The notes below the pieces were generated by a model, which was not told where the DNA came from, did no database searches, and saw only the letters and a program-made list of their open reading frames with translations. The translations under genes and the position numbers were made by a program. Below, piece by piece: positions 52,672-61,438 of a stretch of DNA of 64,000 nucleotides. Each line of letters begins with the position of its first letter. The stretch's first letter is position 1. This DNA comes from Nocardiopsis mwathae (GTDB lineage Bacteria; Actinomycetota; Actinomycetes; Streptosporangiales; Streptosporangiaceae), in contig NZ_JACHDS010000001.1 of the NCBI RefSeq assembly GCF_014201195.1, positions 4,464,001-4,528,000 on the forward strand, in the 5' to 3' direction.

Positions 52672-53928
52672 CTACTGCACACGGCCGTAGGCCGTGCGGA
52701 TCTGCTGGAAGGCCGTGTAGTTGGCGATGACGTCGACCATGGTGATACCGGACTGCTCCGACTTGAGCCGGGTGACGACATCGCCGACAGTGTCGGCGAT
52801 CTCGAACGGCACGCCGTCGGTCTCCAGCCGCAGCGCCAGGTCGGTGCGGCGCTCACCCATGACGAACACGCGCCGCCCACGCAGCACCGTGTAGTCGACG
52901 TCCCACAGCCACGAGGTGTCCTTGCCGTCGGGGATCTGCGCGTTGACGGACAGGAGCACCGGCACGTGCGGCCGGCTGAGGACGGCGAACGACTCCAGCC
53001 ACCCGGCCGGGTTCTTCGCGAGCAGCAGCCGCACCTCGACGCCGTCGGTGACGACGGACGTGTAGCGCCCGGCCACCGAGCGGATCTCACGCAGCCGCGG
53101 CAGCGACTGCTTGGGGTGGATTCCATAGGCGGCGGCGGTGGCCATGGCAATGGCCGCGTTGGCACGGTTGGCGTCACCGGGCAGGCCGAGCTCCAGCCGC
53201 ATCGGCTGCCCGTTGGAGTCGGTGACCGTGTCGTTGTCGTTGTCGACCGCCCAGGTGGCCTCCGGGCGGCGCAGGCCGCACTCAGGGCACTCCCAGTGCG
53301 GGTCGGGATCGCGCTTGAGGTGGCCACCGCACTCCGGGCAGCACCAGGAGTCCTCCTTCCAGCGCTGGCCCGCCGCCACCCAGGTGGCGTGCCGCGCGCC
53401 CAGGCCCGCCCACGCGACGAGGGGGTCGTCGGCGTTGGCGACGACGTGTGCCTCGCTGCGGCTCAGCGCGTCGCGCCACTTCTTGGCGAGGAGGTTGATC
53501 TCCGAGGCGCGGTCCATCTGGTCGCGGCTCAGGTTCATCAGCACGACGACGGCCGGGTTGGTCTGCCGCAGCACCTGCGGCAGGTACTTCTCATCGACCT
53601 CAAGGACGCCGTTGCGGGCCTCCGGCGAGTTCGCCAGGGCGGTGATGTGGCCGGTCGGCATGTTCGCGCCGTGCTCGTTGGTCGCGATGTCGCCGAGTTC
53701 GCGCAGCGCCGACGCGATCAGCCGGGTCGTCGTGGTCTTGCCGTTGGTCGCGCTGACCAGCGTCAGCCTTCGCCCGCGGGCGAGCTTGGCGAGCAGATCC
53801 GGCTCGACCTTGAGCGCGACCCGGCCGCCGATGACGGAACCGTCGCCGCGCCCGGTGGCCCGGGACAGCGTGGCCGCGCCCTTGCCCAAGACCGCGGCCA
53901 GTTGGGCGCGCAAGGGAAGTTCGCTCAT
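52672..53928 (-). CDS. murT: Lipid II isoglutaminyl synthase subunit MurT
   Basis: A 418-residue Mur-ligase-like enzyme. The P-loop is LVSATNGKTTTTRL, the Mur central region is NLSRDQMDRASEI, and the actinobacterial zinc insertion is CCPECGGHLKRDPDPHWECP. The C-terminal DUF1727 part closes the fold. The start is ATG 53928; GTG 53937 is possible. With GatD it converts D-Glu to D-iGln in lipid II, needed for cross-linking. Confidence 0.95.
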   Translation of the reverse strand: MSELPLRAQLAAVLGKGAATLSRATGRGDGSVIGGRVALKVEPDLLAKLARGRRLTLVSATNGKTTTTRLIASALRELGDIATNEHGANMPTGHITALANSPEARNGVLEVDEKYLPQVLRQTNPAVVVLMNLSRDQMDRASEINLLAKKWRDALSRSEAHVVANADDPLVAWAGLGARHATWVAAGQRWKEDSWCCPECGGHLKRDPDPHWECPECGLRRPEATWAVDNDNDTVTDSNGQPMRLELGLPGDANRANAAIAMATAAAYGIHPKQSLPRLREIRSVAGRYTSVVTDGVEVRLLLAKNPAGWLESFAVLSRPHVPVLLSVNAQIPDGKDTSWLWDVDYTVLRGRRVFVMGERRTDLALRLETDGVPFEIADTVGDVVTRLKSEQSGITMVDVIANYTAFQQIRTAYGRVQ

Positions 53929-54257
53929 GATCCCCACTAGATTGCTGCTGGAGGTGGCTGCCGGTGAGGCAGTTGGGAAAAGACGCCTGGTGCCAGGGCA
54001 TGTCGGGCGGGTCAGGGATTCCTCCGCACGGCCGCCGAGGGCGGCGCTCGCCGCACCGCACCGGTCACACCGACCTGCCGTCCGCGCCCTGGGCGACGCC
54101 TCCTAAGCCTATTGCCCCTGGCCTCCAACGGGACCCAAAGGGGATGCGGAGGCCTGGTGGGCACCCGTTTCCGTCGTCGGCGGGCGCACGCCCGGGCCCC
54201 CAGGTCGGCCCGGTCGAACGTCGCCCGGCCGGGCCGACGGGACTGCGGTCGGGGCCG
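53929..54257. other. murT upstream region
   Basis: 329 bp between two minus-strand genes. It should contain the murT promoter; AATCTAG at 53937-53943 on the minus strand is a weak -10. No gene is seen. Confidence 0.4.
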
Positions 54258-56345
54258 TCAGGTGACCTTGCGCCAATCGAGTCGCTCGGGCGGCGGACCG
54301 ACGTTGGAGCGCGGCGCCGGCCGGGTGCGCACGTCATGCCCCGCCGGTTCTGCCGCTTCTGCCGACCCGGCGGCCTCCGGGTGGTCGGCTGCCGCTCCGC
54401 CGGGCTCCTCCACCGTGCTGAGGGAGGCCGTGGGCAGGGCCAGGATGCCCGGGTTGGCGTCGGCGAGCACCGGCCCGTCCGCTCCGGGCACGACCATCGC
54501 CGTCGGCGGAAGGGTGCGCAGGCCGTGGCCGTCGACCGGGTAGCCGCTGACCGGCGCGGCGCCGTCGGCCTCGCCGATCTCGGTGGCCTGGGTGGTCGCG
54601 CGGCCCCACACGGAGGCCACGCGGATGTGGCGGACCAGGTCGAGCGGCGGGACCGGCGGGGCCGCGGTGCGCACCGGAACCGGAGCCGTGACGCCCTCGC
54701 CGTCCTCCGCCAGGTAACCCCCGCCCACGGCGTCGTTCAGCGCCTCGCCGATGACCTCGGTGAGCTGGTGCATCGGGAGCCGCGCCGGGGCCGGTTCCGC
54801 GTGCCCGTCGGCCGTCGCCGGGAGGTCGGTGCCGGAGGCGGCCTCCACGGCCGCTCCGGCGGCGGCCGAGTCCGCCACCCGGCCGGTGGCCAGCCATGAG
54901 GCGGCGCGCGCCGCGGAGGCGGAGGTGGGCTGGCGCATCAGCACCGGGAAGACCCCGTGGGCGGCGAGGCGGTGCGCCGTGCGCTCGCCGACCTCGCGCA
55001 GCATCAGCACCAGCCCGGCGCCGGACCAGGTGGCCGCGCCGACCAGCCGGTCGACCTCCGCTGCCGGGAGGGCGTCGGCACCGCAGACCACGATGGTGTT
55101 GGCCCACGGCTGCAGCGGCCGACGGGCGATCTCGGGGCCACGCGCGCGCAGTTCGAGCAGTTCGCGCAGGGCGGCGACCGCGTAGGTGCCGTACACGCGC
55201 GCCGCGACGTCCCCCGATGCCCGGTCCGTGGCGATCACCTTGAACTGGGCGTAGGGTTCGTCGCCGCAGCGTGTGCCGATGCCTTCGAAGGGGGCTATGC
55301 GGCGTTCCAGCTCCCACGCCCGCTCCATGACGGACCTGTCGCTGCCGCACGTGCCGCCGCCGCACCGCTCGCGGATCTCGGCGCGCTGTTCCGGGCTGAG
55401 CAGCTTCAGTGCGGGGTCGCCGCCGCCGGCGGCGGCGCCGTCCCCGGGCTCACTCAGCGCGCGCAGGCCGCCGATGAGCGCGGACACGCTCGCGCCGGGA
55501 CCGATGACGTCGAGGATCCGGAGCAGCAGCATCTCGTCGATCTCGATGTCGGCCTTGGGGTCCAGAGCACAGGACACCGAGGAGAGGATCCGCGCGCGCT
55601 GCGAACCGTCGAGGTCGGTACCCAGGTGGAGCCGCTGCAGGTCGGCGGGGAGGACGCGGACACGCGGGGTGATACCGGCCCGCTTGACGAGCGCCATCAG
55701 GTCCGCGGCCAGGGCACGGCCGGAGAGGTCCACGACGGTGAGGTCGCGTCCGCAGCGCAGCCGCGAGGCGCCGATGGTGGTGAGCAGCGCCGACCATCCG
55801 GCCTCGGTGCCTCCGGCGACCACCACGGTCCCGGTGTCGTCGGGCACCCGGACGCCGTACCAGCGCGGCTGCGCCTCGAAGGCGCGCTTGCGGGCCTGCC
55901 ATTCGGCGTACAGGCGGGCGTGCTCCTCCTGACGATCGCGCAGCTCGGCTTCGCGCCGCTCCTGTACCTCGGCCAGCCGCTCCTCCTCTCGGCGCAGCCG
56001 ATCGGCCATCACCTGGCGGCTCTGCACCAGGGCGACCAGGAGGGGCGCCGCCATGGCCAGGCAGGCCAGGCACAGGCCCAGGGCGAGCAGGCCGGGGAGG
56101 ATACGCAGCGGCCACAGGGCGACGCAGACGAGGGCCACCAGGGTCAGCGCGGCCAGAAGGGCCCGCAGGGGGAGGTTGGTGCGCGCCTCCAGGCGGCGCT
56201 GGGCGGCGCGCCACTCGTCGGTGACGGCGGCCCGGTCGGGCGGCGCGGGGCGGCGGGGAGCCGGCCCCGGGTCGGGGACCTGCAGTTCATGTCGCCATCC
56301 GATATAGGTCAGCCCGGTCTGTACTCCGAAACGAGGGGCCGCCAC
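54258..56345 (-). CDS. Large two-helix membrane protein, degenerate NTPase-like
   Basis: A 695-residue protein of unknown function. Two adjacent helices lie near residues 65-105 (LRALLAALTLVALVCVALWP, ALGLCLACLAMAAPLLVALV), followed by a coiled coil (RLRREEERLAEVQERREAEL). The soluble part has a P-loop-like strand-turn VVVAGGTEAGWSALLTTIGA, with Gly-Trp in place of GK[ST], and TVVDLSG as the following strand. The layout resembles FtsK/EccC/TraM-like proteins that have lost ATP binding. A Cys pair (CGGGTCGS) is present. The last ~200 residues are Ala/Pro-rich. GTG start after AGGAGGTGC. Confidence 0.6.
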   Translation of the reverse strand: MAAPRFGVQTGLTYIGWRHELQVPDPGPAPRRPAPPDRAAVTDEWRAAQRRLEARTNLPLRALLAALTLVALVCVALWPLRILPGLLALGLCLACLAMAAPLLVALVQSRQVMADRLRREEERLAEVQERREAELRDRQEEHARLYAEWQARKRAFEAQPRWYGVRVPDDTGTVVVAGGTEAGWSALLTTIGASRLRCGRDLTVVDLSGRALAADLMALVKRAGITPRVRVLPADLQRLHLGTDLDGSQRARILSSVSCALDPKADIEIDEMLLLRILDVIGPGASVSALIGGLRALSEPGDGAAAGGGDPALKLLSPEQRAEIRERCGGGTCGSDRSVMERAWELERRIAPFEGIGTRCGDEPYAQFKVIATDRASGDVAARVYGTYAVAALRELLELRARGPEIARRPLQPWANTIVVCGADALPAAEVDRLVGAATWSGAGLVLMLREVGERTAHRLAAHGVFPVLMRQPTSASAARAASWLATGRVADSAAAGAAVEAASGTDLPATADGHAEPAPARLPMHQLTEVIGEALNDAVGGGYLAEDGEGVTAPVPVRTAAPPVPPLDLVRHIRVASVWGRATTQATEIGEADGAAPVSGYPVDGHGLRTLPPTAMVVPGADGPVLADANPGILALPTASLSTVEEPGGAAADHPEAAGSAEAAEPAGHDVRTRPAPRSNVGPPPERLDWRKVT

Positions 56346-56507
56346 CGCCGAGCACCTCCTGCCCTCCTGCCCGGCGCCGGGGCCCCGGGGTCATCGGGAT
56401 GGGTACGGGGGAATCGTTTCAGGCGGTAGCCGAGTTGTCACCACCCCATCGGATTTCGCGCGGCCGGTAATGCGCAGGGTGGGCAGGACGATACCGGTGG
56501 CGAGAAG

Positions 56508-56543
56508 CCCGGGCCCGCGGAGGAGGTCCTCCGCGGGCCCGGG
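56508..56543 (-). terminator. Terminator of the sseA operon
   Basis: Seventeen-base perfect arms (CCCGGGCCCGCGGAGGA and its complement) separated by GG, downstream of DUF1416. Confidence 0.9.
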
Positions 56544-56552
56544 CACATACCA

Positions 56553-56627
56553 CCGATCGGCCGGTGTCCGATCGGCCGGTGTCCGATCGGGCGGTGTCCG
56601 ATCGGGCGGTGTCCGATCGGGCGGGGG
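56553..56627. repeat. 15-bp tandem repeat, five units
   Basis: Units CCGATCGGCCGGTGT / CCGATCGGGCGGTGT repeat head-to-tail five times between the DUF1416 stop and the terminator. Each unit contains CCGATCGG, itself a palindrome. Confidence 0.9.
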
Positions 56628-56637
56628 TCGGACCGGG

Positions 56638-56946
56638 TCAGGCCTCGACCTTCAGGTCGATGACCTTGCCGACCTCGGCCTGGACCGCGTACTCGGCGGT
56701 GAAGCCCTGCGAGGCGAGCACGCGGACCTTCCAGTCCCCATCGGCGGCGAAGAAGCGGAACGTTCCCTCGTCGCCGGTGGCGACCTCACCGGCGAAGTCG
56801 CCGGAGGTGTTGAGCAGCCGTGCATAGGCACCGCGCAGCGGGGCGCCGTCGCGGGTCACGACGCCCTGGATCACCGCCTGGTCGCCGGCGTCCACGTCGG
56901 CCAGTGCGACGCCGCCGACCGGCGCGCCGCATCCCTTGTCACTCAC
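56638..56946 (-). CDS. DUF1416 protein
   Basis: A 102-residue beta-sandwich (SDKGCGAPVGGVALADVDAG, VIQGVVTRDGAPLRGAYARL, FRFFAADGDWKVRVLASQGF). It always accompanies thiosulfate sulfurtransferase in actinobacteria; the Cys in DKGCGAP is conserved. GTGA overlap with sseA. Confidence 0.92.
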   Translation of the reverse strand: MSDKGCGAPVGGVALADVDAGDQAVIQGVVTRDGAPLRGAYARLLNTSGDFAGEVATGDEGTFRFFAADGDWKVRVLASQGFTAEYAVQAEVGKVIDLKVEA

Positions 56947-57782
56947 TTGGCCTCCCCGAGTTCGATCGGCACGCCCACCAGCGAGCCGTATTCGGTCCAC
57001 GATCCGTCGTAGTTCTTCACGTTGTCCAGACCGAGCAGCTCGTGCAGGGCGAACCAGGTGTGCGACGAGCGCTCGCCGATGCGGCAGTAGGCGATGATGT
57101 CCTTGTTCAGGTCCACCCCGGCCTCGGTGTAGAGCTCGCGGAGCTCTTCGTCGGACTTGAACGTGCCGTCCTCGTTGGCGGTCTTGGCCCACGGGATGTT
57201 GCGGGCGGTCGGGATGTGGCCCGGCCGCTGCGAGGTCTCCTGCGGCAGGTGCGCGGGCGCCAGCAGGCGGCCCACGAACTCGTCGGGAGAGCGGACGTCC
57301 ACCAGGTCCTTGGTACCGATGGCGCTCACGACCTCGTCGCGGAACGCCCGGATCGAGGTGTCCTGGTCCTGGGCCTTGTAGTCGGTCACGGCCCGCTCCG
57401 GCACGGCCTCCACCAGTTCGCGGGAGTCGAGCTCCCACTTCTTGCGGCCGCCGTCGAGCAGCCGCACCTTCTGGTGCCCGTAGAGGCGGAAGTACCAGTA
57501 GGCGTAGGCGGCGAACCAGTTGTTGTTGCCGCCGTAGAGGACGACGGTGTCGTCGTTGGAGATGCCGCGCTCGGAGAGGAGTTTCTCGAAGCCGGTCTTG
57601 TCGATGAAGTCGCGCCGGACCGGGTCCTGGAGGTCCTTCTTCCAGTCGATCTTGATGGCGTTGGGGATGTGCCCCTTGTCGTAGGCCGAGGTGTCCTCGT
57701 CGACCTCCACGAGAACGACATCAGGGTCGTTCAGGTGAGCCTCCACCCAGTCGGCGTCCACAAGGACGTCGGAGCGGCTCAT
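56943..57782 (-). CDS. sseA: Thiosulfate sulfurtransferase
   Basis: A 279-residue tandem rhodanese. The catalytic loop IIAYCRIGERSSHTW is in the C-terminal domain; the N-terminal domain is the inactive copy (DVLVDADWVEAHLNDPDVVL). It moves sulfane sulfur from thiosulfate to thiol acceptors. The start is MSRSDV after GGAGGA. It is the middle gene of a sulfur operon with DUF4395 and DUF1416. Confidence 0.95.
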   Translation of the reverse strand: MSRSDVLVDADWVEAHLNDPDVVLVEVDEDTSAYDKGHIPNAIKIDWKKDLQDPVRRDFIDKTGFEKLLSERGISNDDTVVLYGGNNNWFAAYAYWYFRLYGHQKVRLLDGGRKKWELDSRELVEAVPERAVTDYKAQDQDTSIRAFRDEVVSAIGTKDLVDVRSPDEFVGRLLAPAHLPQETSQRPGHIPTARNIPWAKTANEDGTFKSDEELRELYTEAGVDLNKDIIAYCRIGERSSHTWFALHELLGLDNVKNYDGSWTEYGSLVGVPIELGEAK

Positions 57783-57887
57783 GGGGATCCTCCTCATTGC
57801 TCGTTGCTGCGTGCTGTGTGTTGTCAGTCCGTCTCTACCCACGGACCGGTGTGATCCGTCCCCGCGGAGGGTGCCGCTGCCACGCCG

Positions 57888-58310
57888 TCAGGCGGCCCTG
57901 CCCGGGAGGGGCAGGCGGCGGAGCAGCAGGTACATCTCGCAGCCCAGGCAGAAGCCGAAGGCGGCGTTGAGGAATGCGGCGAAGAGAGCGAAGGCCGTGG
58001 CGGTGATCCCGAGCCAGGCACCGACGAACAGGTAGCCGAGCAGCCCCACGAGGGCGAAGGCCAGCCCCACCCCCTGGGCGAAGCGCGGCGGGGCCGCGTC
58101 CTCCAGCTCCTCCGGGGCACCGATGCGGGGGCGCACGACGCGGGCGAAGAGGCGGGCGTAGGGCGAGTTGCGGACGCCGAAGACCACGGCGACGGCGAAC
58201 GCCAGCGCCTGAAGGGCCAGTAGCCACGCGCTACCGGTGATCAGGACGAGGGCGAGAACGACGGTGGTGAGTACGGCGGCGAATCGCTGTCCGCGGGGGT
58301 CGACCTGCAT
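57888..58310 (-). CDS. DUF4395 membrane protein
   Basis: A 140-residue, four-helix protein (AAVLTTVVLALVLITGSAWL, ALQALAFAVAVVFGV, GVGLAFALVGLLGYLFVGAW) ending with FGFCLGCEMYLLLRRL, the CxxC of the family. Genomically tied to thioredoxins and sulfurtransferases, so a membrane redox or sulfur role is likely. Confidence 0.9.
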   Translation of the reverse strand: MQVDPRGQRFAAVLTTVVLALVLITGSAWLLALQALAFAVAVVFGVRNSPYARLFARVVRPRIGAPEELEDAAPPRFAQGVGLAFALVGLLGYLFVGAWLGITATAFALFAAFLNAAFGFCLGCEMYLLLRRLPLPGRAA

Positions 58311-58446
58311 GGTGGGCTTCCCAGCTGCGTGAGCGGTGCTGTTCGGGGGCCGAGAGGCGGTGGCCTGTGCCGTCGTCCGTGGTCGCGGAGGTCGGGCGGG
58401 CCGGATTCCGGGGCAGGGGCGCACGGGGGCGCCACGGAGTTCCGCT

Positions 58447-58536
58447 CTAGCGGGAAGCGCGACAGAGTGCGGCGGCGACGCGGCAGAAGTCCACGGCGCG
58501 TCGCTTCGTCAAAAGCGCATCTGTCGGAGAGGTCAC
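58447..58536 (-). CDS. Cysteine-containing leader peptide of the sulfur operon
   Basis: A 29-residue peptide (VTSPTDALLTKRRAVDFCRV, continuing AAALCRASR) in the style of the putative leader peptides (RRAVDxCRxAAxLC) upstream of actinobacterial sulfur genes. Two Cys codons near the end would let ribosomes stall when cysteinyl-tRNA is scarce and so tune the DUF4395-sseA-DUF1416 genes. The GTG is seven bases after TACGAT, so the leader itself is leaderless. Confidence 0.75.
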   Translation of the reverse strand: MTSPTDALLTKRRAVDFCRVAAALCRASR

Positions 58537-58543
58537 GCTGACG

Positions 58544-58572
58544 ATCGTACGGGCTGGATCCGCCGATGTCAC
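58544..58572 (-). promoter_or_regulatory. Promoter of the leader peptide and sulfur operon
   Basis: On the minus strand GTGACA (58572-58567) and TACGAT (58549-58544) are spaced 17 bases, a good SigA-type promoter. Confidence 0.65.
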
Positions 58573-58589
58573 GAGTGGGGCGAATCACA

Positions 58590-59030
58590 TCAACGATCGT
58601 CAGGCCGTCCGTCGATCGCGTGCCCGAGCGCCGCGATCACGTCCGCCTTGCGCGGCAGACCGCCGGCGCGGCGGACGATCCGGCCCTCGGCGTCCAGGAC
58701 GAGGACGGTGGGCGTACGCAGGATGTCGAGCCGTCGGACCAGGTCGAGCCGGGACTCGGCGTCGATCTCCACGTGGACGACGCCCTCGACCATCGCGGTG
58801 ACGTCGCCGAGCACCCGCCGCGTCGCGCGGCACGGCTGGCAGAAGGCGGTGGAGAACTGCACGAGCGTGGCCCGCTCCCCGGGTTCGGCGCCGATGTCGT
58901 CGGCCGTCAGGACCATCGTGTCGACCGTGCTCATCCGTCCGTTGCTCCGCTTCCACAGCACACCGGCCAGCGTCCCCACGGCGAGGGTCACCGCGACCGC
59001 CGCCCCGCCGACCAGCTGCTCCGGCCCCAT
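58590..59030 (-). CDS. Membrane-anchored thioredoxin-like protein
   Basis: A 146-residue protein: one helix (VGGAAVAVTLAVGTLAGVLW), then a thioredoxin fold with the active site FSTAFCQPCRATRRVLGDV and the cis-Pro loop RTPTVLVLDAEG. It is just upstream of the sulfur operon leader and 6 bases from the LmeA-like gene, so in an operon with that. Confidence 0.92.
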   Translation of the reverse strand: MGPEQLVGGAAVAVTLAVGTLAGVLWKRSNGRMSTVDTMVLTADDIGAEPGERATLVQFSTAFCQPCRATRRVLGDVTAMVEGVVHVEIDAESRLDLVRRLDILRTPTVLVLDAEGRIVRRAGGLPRKADVIAALGHAIDGRPDDR

Positions 59031-59036
59031 GGGCGG

Positions 59037-59735
59037 CTACCGGTCCCCCGCGGCGCCGACGAGTCGGACGTCGGTGGCGTGGGCCGACACCTGCACGCCG
59101 TTGGGCAGCGCCTCGATCTCGGTGACCTGCAGGTCGAACGGCATCGGCGGGACCTGGAAGCCCACGGTCAGCCGCTCCTCGACCACCGGGCCGAGGTCGA
59201 TGGGGAGCTCCCTGATCTGGACGTTGCGCGGGGTCACGTTGATGACGTCGCCGTCGATGGACACCTCCAGGTCGGCCGACACCTCCTCGCTGATGCCGCC
59301 GGGCAGCGCGAGGTCGCCGGACATCCGCGGCTTGCCGTCCTGGTTCTCGATGACGATGCCCTGCGGCAGCCGCGACTGCAGCTCGCTGTAGGGCAGCATC
59401 ACCGTGGCGTCGGCGGAGCGGGCGACGACGCTCGGCTCGGACATCAGGTCGGCGATGGGCGCCTCGACGTCGCGCGCGGTGATGTCGAGACGGTCGAAGT
59501 TGACGTCGTTGATCGTCATCGCACCGGTGACGATGTTGATCTCGGAGTACTCCCCGCCGATCGCCTGGGTGAGGAACGGGAACCCGCCGATGGTGACCTC
59601 GGGCTCCGAGGCCATCTCGTACTGCTGGCTCACACGCTTGGCGATCTCGTTCTGCGCGGCGGAGTGCAGCCCGCGGTCGGCGACCACGATCATCACCAGC
59701 AGGAAGATCAGGATGAAGACGAGAAACTTACGCAT
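59037..59735 (-). CDS. LmeA-like (DUF2993) phospholipid-binding protein
   Basis: A 232-residue secreted or anchored protein: N-terminal helix (KFLVFILIFLLVMIVVA) and the DUF2993 fold (EPEVTIGGFPFLTQAIGGEY, LDITARDVEAPIADLMSEPS). In mycobacteria LmeA binds phospholipids and supports lipomannan maturation. Function here is inferred from fold only. Confidence 0.88.
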   Translation of the reverse strand: MRKFLVFILIFLLVMIVVADRGLHSAAQNEIAKRVSQQYEMASEPEVTIGGFPFLTQAIGGEYSEINIVTGAMTINDVNFDRLDITARDVEAPIADLMSEPSVVARSADATVMLPYSELQSRLPQGIVIENQDGKPRMSGDLALPGGISEEVSADLEVSIDGDVINVTPRNVQIRELPIDLGPVVEERLTVGFQVPPMPFDLQVTEIEALPNGVQVSAHATDVRLVGAAGDR

Positions 59736-60020
59736 CGGGCTTCCAGCACGCTCCCGTTAGTCCGAACTCGGCGGCCCGGGGAAGGATTCGGGGCCGGCGA
59801 GCACACATCAGCGGCGCCGCAGGCGCCCAGGCTGACAGGTCGACGAGAAGGAAGCGTACTTCACCCGACCCCGTCCCCCGGTTTCCGGTGGGGGACCCCG
59901 GCCCGTTTCCCGCCGCCCGGATCAGGTCGTTCGGCCCGCCCTCATCCGGGTGCCGCCGACCGTTCGCCTGCCGTTCGCCACTGCGCCCCGCCCGCCTGCG
60001 CTCCGGGGGCTCCGCGCCGC

Positions 60021-61253
60021 TCAGCGCGGCATCAGCATGTCCGCGAGGTTGTCGTTGGCCGAGGCGCCCGACAGCGAGAGTTCGATCACGTTGGTGGCCA
60101 CGACGTGCGGCGAGCTGCGCCGCTGGAACTCCATCACGTGCGGCTGCTGCTCGTGCTCCTCGATGGCGAGCTGGTCGCGGTAGATGGCGTAGACGATGCG
60201 CTGCTGCGGCGCGCTGGGCACGGTGTGGGCGGCGAACAGCAGCGTGTCCGGTTCCCGGTGGGCGACCTCGTCGACGACCTCGTCAGCGCAGTCGTCGAAG
60301 GCGTCGGCATGGCCTTCGGCCAGCGTGTAGATGGTGATGATGCCGCGCAGCCGGGACGGCTGGCGCGCGGGTCCCGCCGGTTCGTCCTCGTAGTCGTCGT
60401 ACTCGTCGTCATAGCCGTCGTCGAAGCCGTCGGCATCGGCCCTCGTGCGGCGCCTGCCCCACACGCCGTCCTCCTGTGGATCGCGGATGTCGTCGAAGCC
60501 CTGCTCGTCCTCGTCGTGGTCGGCGTCGGAGTCCTCGGGCGGCTCCTCGGAGCGGCGGCGGCCGCCGCGCCCCCGACCGCGGCCACGGCGCTCTCTGGGC
60601 GGCTTCTGCGAGCGCACCAGGGCGGCCCACAGCGAGCCCACGGCCCCCAGCATCATGAGCTGGCCGAGCATGCTCAGCCCGAAGCGGGCCACCAGGATCT
60701 CCAGCACGACCGCGAGGGCGACCAGGCCGATCACCGACAGCCGGTGCTGGGCGAACCGCGGGCGGTCCCGCATCCGCCGTGCCGCCACGATCGCGCACGC
60801 GAGCAGGGCCAGCACGGCGAACGTGTGCACCAGGGTCAGTACCGAGCGGGGGATGAGGTCGTAGTGGTCGGCCAGGGCCGGGTAGCTGCCGTCGTAGCGG
60901 CCGCGCAGCTGGTCCAGGGTGAGCACCACCAGTGGCACGACGGTCAGCGTCGTCACCACCAGGCGGGTTCCGAATCGGGCGCGCGGTGACTCGACCGCGT
61001 ACTCGACCGCCCCCCACGCCGCCATCAGCGGCCCGATCAGCGCGACGCCGATCTGGAAGATCCGGAAGGTCACGTCGGAGAAGTCCAGGAGCGCCCCGGG
61101 GAAGGCGGCGCTCAGCGCGATCGCGACGCCGACGGACGACGCGACCCACGCACCCGTGTGGACCTGCGGGTCCCGCTGCGTACGCGCGATCAGCGCAGCG
61201 GTGGCGCTCCAGGCCACCAGTGCGCAGACGAATGCCAGTCCTACCTCGACCAT
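60021..61253 (-). CDS. Membrane protein fused to an ABM-like domain
   Basis: A 410-residue protein. Six to seven helices occupy the first ~215 residues (VGLAFVCALVAWSATAALIA through LVALAVVLEILVARFG). A charged, disordered linker follows (RRGRGRGRGGRRRSEEPPED, DDGYDDEYDDYEDEPAG). The C-terminal ~95 residues form an ABM-type ferredoxin-like fold (RGIITIYTLAEGHADAFDDC, IVYAIYRDQLAIEEHEQQPH). The ABM part suggests quinol or polyketide-like chemistry brought to the membrane. The start is ATG 61253. Confidence 0.78.
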   Translation of the reverse strand: MVEVGLAFVCALVAWSATAALIARTQRDPQVHTGAWVASSVGVAIALSAAFPGALLDFSDVTFRIFQIGVALIGPLMAAWGAVEYAVESPRARFGTRLVVTTLTVVPLVVLTLDQLRGRYDGSYPALADHYDLIPRSVLTLVHTFAVLALLACAIVAARRMRDRPRFAQHRLSVIGLVALAVVLEILVARFGLSMLGQLMMLGAVGSLWAALVRSQKPPRERRGRGRGRGGRRRSEEPPEDSDADHDEDEQGFDDIRDPQEDGVWGRRRTRADADGFDDGYDDEYDDYEDEPAGPARQPSRLRGIITIYTLAEGHADAFDDCADEVVDEVAHREPDTLLFAAHTVPSAPQQRIVYAIYRDQLAIEEHEQQPHVMEFQRRSSPHVVATNVIELSLSGASANDNLADMLMPR

Positions 61254-61361
61254 CCCGCTAATAATGCTGCACATTCACCCCCGGTTGTGCACACGACGCG
61301 GGTTTCACAGCTCCGACTTGCGTGGTTTCAAGGGAATAAGCGGCCGATGTCCGAATTGAGA

Positions 61362-61377
61362 TGTGAGTTAGCTCACC
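61362..61377. promoter_or_regulatory. CRP-like binding site
   Basis: TGTGAGTTAGCTCACC fits the TGTGA-N6-TCACA consensus in nine of ten fixed positions. It lies 62-77 bp upstream of the HAD phosphatase start and about 110-124 bp upstream of the divergent membrane-ABM start. Confidence 0.65.
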
Positions 61378-61438
61378 CGGAGTGATGTCGTGTTCCCGTT
61401 CCGGACGTCGCACCGGCGGGGGACCGTAGGCTCAAGAC

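Noticed and set aside
56553-56627. CRISPR array
   Set aside because: The units are contiguous without spacers and no cas gene is near.
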